Assembly (NCBI GenBank): GCA_008921705.1
Contig: VFFE01007789.1
Span: 2,268,982-2,332,981 of the forward strand
Direction: 5' to 3'
Length of the DNA: 64,000 nt
Origin: Burhinus oedicnemus
Taxonomy: Eukaryota > Chordata > Aves > Charadriiformes > Burhinidae
The translations under genes and the position numbers were made by a program. Position 1 is the first letter of the stretch, and the number at the start of each line of letters is the position of its first letter. The notes under the pieces are model-generated. The model had not been told where the DNA came from. It worked only from the letters and a program-made list of their open reading frames with translations, and ran no database searches. Shown piece by piece: positions 44,006 to 64,000 of the stretch.

Positions 44006-45874
44006 TTCACCTCTGAAGTAGATGAATTGTATAATTAAGCCAGATTCTTTTGGCCAATTAAAATTATAGTTATTTGCACACCTATCAATCTTATTTTGTA
44101 CTGTCATACTTGTGAACTCAATAGGAACATCATTATTTTGTTCACGAAGCAACTGCACACCTTGCATATTCTTCTAGAAATGGGACCAGAAAACTGACAA
44201 TCCCAAAACAACAGTCATTTCACAGTAACATTTCCTGAGTAAGTATTCCCAGAAGCCCAGCTGTGTAGGGTATTTCCCAACTCTTGAGTGTACTACAGGG
44301 CAGACAACCGAGTGCACCTCACCCCACAATTCAAATATCGGCATTGTATGTTTGGGTCTTGGTATAGAACCTTAACCAAGCTCTAAGGGAAATATTTATA
44401 AAGCTTTTTTTAGGATAATTTATAATCAAACTGCCAAAGCCAAAATGCTGGAACTTATTTCATCAGGGAAACAGTTTAAAAGCCACAGAAAGACATTCTG
44501 TATACTACATGAAGCACATTAAGGGATGCGTCTAATTTTCTGTTAGCCAAAGTTGGAACAATCACTTTGACAAGATGAACATTAAAAATAAAGAATATTC
44601 TGATGGCCTTTTCCTTCCTCTATACATATCTTAGTTACATTTCATGCATTCATGACTTTTGGTAAATTTAACTCTAAGATGAGTCATAAGTAGTATTTAT
44701 ATTGCATTATAGACCAAATTTTGCAATCTGCTCTCTCATGCTCATAAAACCCCCCAACTTTTAAAGCCTGTTTAACCCCTCTGCAATGCACAACCTAGAC
44801 AAAAGCAGCTCAGGCCGGCAAAATGTAGGCACATAAATCTCCAATGACCTTCCATTTTTTAAGACACAAAATAAAAAGCAACAGTGTCAAACTTTCCTGC
44901 TAAAGGAAACTATTTCAAAGGTGTAATTTGTCTACTTGTATACTTTTTCATTATGGGCCAAACTCTAACTTACAAATATGCAGGGATTCAAGACTATGTT
45001 GTGGAGCTCAACTGGCCCAACAGCATGCAGAAGAGAAGATTCTAACTGACAACAAAGCCAAAACAAGACACTGGGATCAGTAGTAGCAGCAGCTCCAGAT
45101 GCTACCGGAACCAGTCCTTCTCTGCTGGATGTGGACACTTCACAGCAGATGCCAGTCTTCAATGTCCACAGTTCATAACAAAACAGATTAAAACGAAGCA
45201 CAAAGGCAACATCTTAAAACAGCAGGGACCATGAACTGCAGAGGCCACAGAGCTTGTACACTTCCCCCTTCTGCCACTGCTATATGGAATGGTAACCTTT
45301 TGCACATGGATGGGCACACAGGGAGGGCAGTAATGCTATAGAGCTCCGCTGATAAATCCAACAGAGCTCATCTGCTGGTGTCATGGAACTAACTGATGAA
45401 ACATTTTACATTATACAAAGAAGTAGGAACAGATCCCTAGAAAAGTTCGCATATAAAATACTGTACAGATGGTCACATTGATTAGGAAGAAGGCTGAGGA
45501 ATGGCTTTAACTAGTCTACCAATGCATTAGCAATAAGTTTGAAAAAATTAAAACATGTGCCTACATTTCTCACTGTGCATTCCCAGAGGTGCATCCAAGA
45601 ATGACAGGCTAATTAAAATGTGGGCCTTCCCTATACTGCCAGCAAAATTAGGAACTGGAAAATTTTAATAGTAGTATTTCCCTGTTTTCAATTCACATTG
45701 AATATCAATTGCCCAGTTGAAGTTTAGTAACTCAATCTGTATATTAAAAAAATGTAACTTTCCTTGATACTAGAAAACAACATTTCCCTTGTAAACCCAA
45801 CACTGCAGAATTACAGAAGCAGCCAAGAGGTCAATAACCAGCAGGGAGAGCAACAACAAAAAGCACATTGTGTT
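44006..45874 (-). other. FAM171B: FAM171B 3' UTR and downstream sequence
   Basis: AT-rich sequence directly downstream (on the - strand) of the FAM171B stop codon. At least part must be 3' UTR. I did not find a convincing AATAAA on the - strand before the ERV nest, so the mRNA end is not placed. Confidence 0.5.
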
Positions 45875-47284
<1,410 letters not shown>

Positions 47285-47477
47285 TTAGATTTTGGTTATA
47301 TTTATAGTGTAACATGATGTCACAAACTTAAAGGAAACTCTAATAATTGTAATTTTTGAAGAAATATTAGTCTACACATTACAGTTTAGCTAAGGAAACA
47401 AGTCTCAACTTCAAAAGACTTTTATCACCCTTAAATTCCATTCATGCTGAGCTTGTTAGAGCCTCTCTTTTTGCTTA

Positions 47478-52293
<4,816 letters not shown>

Positions 52294-52461
52294 CAGTTTT
52301 CATATCGAATGTCCATGCAGGTATAGCATCTCCTGATTTTACAGTACTTGTGGAAACAGGAAGTGTAATCTGAATGGGACCATTTACTTTCAGTTCTTTC
52401 CCAGTCAAAAGAACATTTACGCATACTGCAGCAAGAGGAGCTAATTCCATGCTTTTGAAAC
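52294..52461 (-). CDS. FAM171B: FAM171B exon 5: ectodomain
   Basis: 168 bases between acceptor TTTCACATTCAG and donor ACTG|GTAAGT. Encodes FKSMELAPLAAVCVNVLL, GKELKVNGPIQITLP and IPAWTFDMKTG, matching the FAM171B ectodomain. Phase 1 at both ends, so skipping it would keep the frame. Confidence 0.93.
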
Positions 52462-54603
<2,142 letters not shown>

Positions 54604-54608
54604 CACAG
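54604..54608 (+). repeat. target-site duplication CACAG (left)
   Basis: Repeated exactly at 55744-55748 after the LTR. Confidence 0.8.
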
Positions 54609-55743
54609 TGTATTAGGTTTGCGTGGCAAGGTTTTGGTAGCAGGGGGGCTGCAAGAATGGCTTCTGTGAGAACCTGCTAGAAGCTTCGCCTACGTCTGAT
54701 AGAGCCAATGCCAGCTGGCTCCAAGACAGACCCGTTGCTGGCCAAGGTTGAGCCCATCAGCAACACTGGTAGCACCTCTGTGATAACATATTTAAGAAGG
54801 CGGGGGGGCGGGGAGGGCAACTGCAGCCAGAGAGGAGTGAGAATATGTGAGAGAAACTACTCTGCAGACACCAAGGTCGGTGAAGGAGGAGGGGAAGGAG
54901 GTGCTCCAGGCACCGGAGCTGAGATTCCCTGCACCCCATGGTGAAGACCATGGTGAAGCAGGCTGCCCCCCTGCAGTCCATGGAGGTTAACAGTGGAGGC
55001 AGATATCCACCTGCAGCCTATGGAGGACTCCATGCTGGAGCAGGTGGATGCCTGAAGGAGGCCGCGACCCCATGGAAAGCCCACAGTGGGGCAAGCTCCT
55101 GGCGAGACCTGTGGACCTGTGGGGAAAGAAGCTCATGCTGGAGCACGGTTTGCTGGCAGGACTTGTGACCCTGTGGGAGATCCACACTGGAGCAGTCTGT
55201 GCCTGAAGGACTGCACCCTGTGGAAGGGACCCACGGTGCAGCAGTTCATAAAGAACTGTAGCCCATAGGAAGGACTCATCTTGGAAAAGTTTGTGGAGAA
55301 CTGTCTCTCGTGGGAGGGATCCCACACTGGAGCAGGGGAAGAGTGTGAGGAGTCCTCCCCCTGAGGGGGAAGGAACACCAGAGACAAGTGATGAACTGAC
55401 CGCAACCCCCATTCCCCATCCCCCTGCACCACTGGAGGGAGGAGGTAGAGAAATTGGGAGTGAAGTTAAGCCCAAGAAGAAGGGAGGGGTGGGGGGAAGG
55501 TGTTTTAAGATTTAGTTTTGTTTCTCATTATCCTACTCTGATTTGACTGTTAAAAATTAAACTAATTTCCTCAAGTCAAGTCTGTTTTGCCCGTGACAGT
55601 AACTAGTGAATGATCTCTCCCTGTCCTTACCTTGATCCACATGCCTTTCGTTACATTTTTCTCTCCCCTCTCCAGTTGCGGAAGGGGACTGATAGAGCAG
55701 CTTTGGTGGGTACCTAGCATCCAGCCAGGGTCAGCCCACCACA
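54609..55743 (+). mobile_element. solo LTR (1135 bp) in FAM171B intron 3
   Basis: Begins TGTATTAGGTTTGCGTGGCA, ends CAGCCCACCACA, and is flanked by a perfect CACAG 5-bp duplication. TATA-like ATATTTAAGAAG is near 54788. The middle (about 54950-55345) is made of diverged repeated units of roughly 45 bases, with variants of 'cacactggagcag' and 'cctgtggaaggg'. The orientation is antisense to FAM171B. It is a known bird LTR type. The + and - open frames across it are by-products of the GC-rich repeats. Confidence 0.9.
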
Positions 55744-55748
55744 CACAG
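55744..55748 (+). repeat. target-site duplication CACAG (right)
   Basis: Matches 54604-54608. Confidence 0.8.
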
Positions 55749-55859
55749 CTACACAATTAACTGAAAATGTGGCTTTGAGTAGATAGGTATTATATGACAA
55801 CATGCTTAATTATTTTTTTTTTTATGTGTACAGATAGTTATCACAAAGTGTTTAGACTA

Positions 55860-63972
<8,113 letters not shown>

Positions 63973-64000
63973 GGGGGGGGGGGGGGGGGGGGGGGGGGGG
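63973..64000. repeat. terminal run of G, 28 bases to the window edge
   Basis: Pure G from 63973 to the last base. It may be genuine or a sequencing/assembly artefact at the edge of a hard-to-read GC-rich region (exon 1 and promoter of FAM171B should lie beyond). Confidence 0.9.

Overview
This is nuclear DNA from a bird. The evidence is several CR1 LINEs with avian 3' ends (the TTCTATGATTCTATG type), several bird-type endogenous retrovirus (ERV) LTRs, and two genes in the order and opposed orientation known from vertebrates: ZSWIM2 on the + strand and FAM171B on the - strand, converging. I did not try to identify the species. A 20-base N gap at 40514-40533 and a terminal run of G show this is a draft assembly.

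Layout. 1-15.6 kb: AT-rich intergenic DNA with CR1 fragments. 15.66-16.4 kb: CpG island at the 5' end of ZSWIM2. 16-25.4 kb: what is left of ZSWIM2. Three blocks of recognisable coding sequence remain (N-terminus, start of the C-terminal RING, rest of the RING plus tail), with a possible C-terminal remnant. The SWIM, first RING and ZZ coding parts are not visible. A solo LTR sits between two of the blocks and a nearly full-length 4.4-kb CR1 sits in the last exon. The copy looks like a pseudogene. 25.4-31.8 kb: AT-rich DNA with no gene seen. 31.8-44.0 kb: a nest of ERVs. 44.0-64.0 kb: FAM171B exons 8 to 2, all joined by phase-1 introns, with exon 1 beyond the window edge; a solo LTR lies in intron 3.

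The ERV nest is the most unusual part. An outer ERVL-type provirus (LTRs at 31820-32212 and 43599-44000, matching 5-bp target duplication CCATC) holds pol and other pieces of another ERV. Into this a third ERV inserted, with a tRNA-Trp-type primer site, a betaretrovirus-like gag and pol, and target duplication TGTATC. Between the nucleocapsid zinc knuckle and reverse transcriptase, this inner ERV carries the intronless N-terminal half (82 codons) of a host gene, FAIM (Fas apoptotic inhibitory molecule 1), where the end of gag, the protease and the start of pol should be. This looks like retroviral capture of a host anti-apoptotic gene from spliced mRNA.

The assembly around the inner ERV is itself informative. 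The sequence on each side of the N gap repeats sequence found elsewhere in the window at over 99% identity by eye (LTRs excepted). The right side is an exact solo-LTR version of the same insertion site. The simplest reading is two alleles (provirus and solo LTR) placed end to end, so the FAIM-carrying insertion may be polymorphic.
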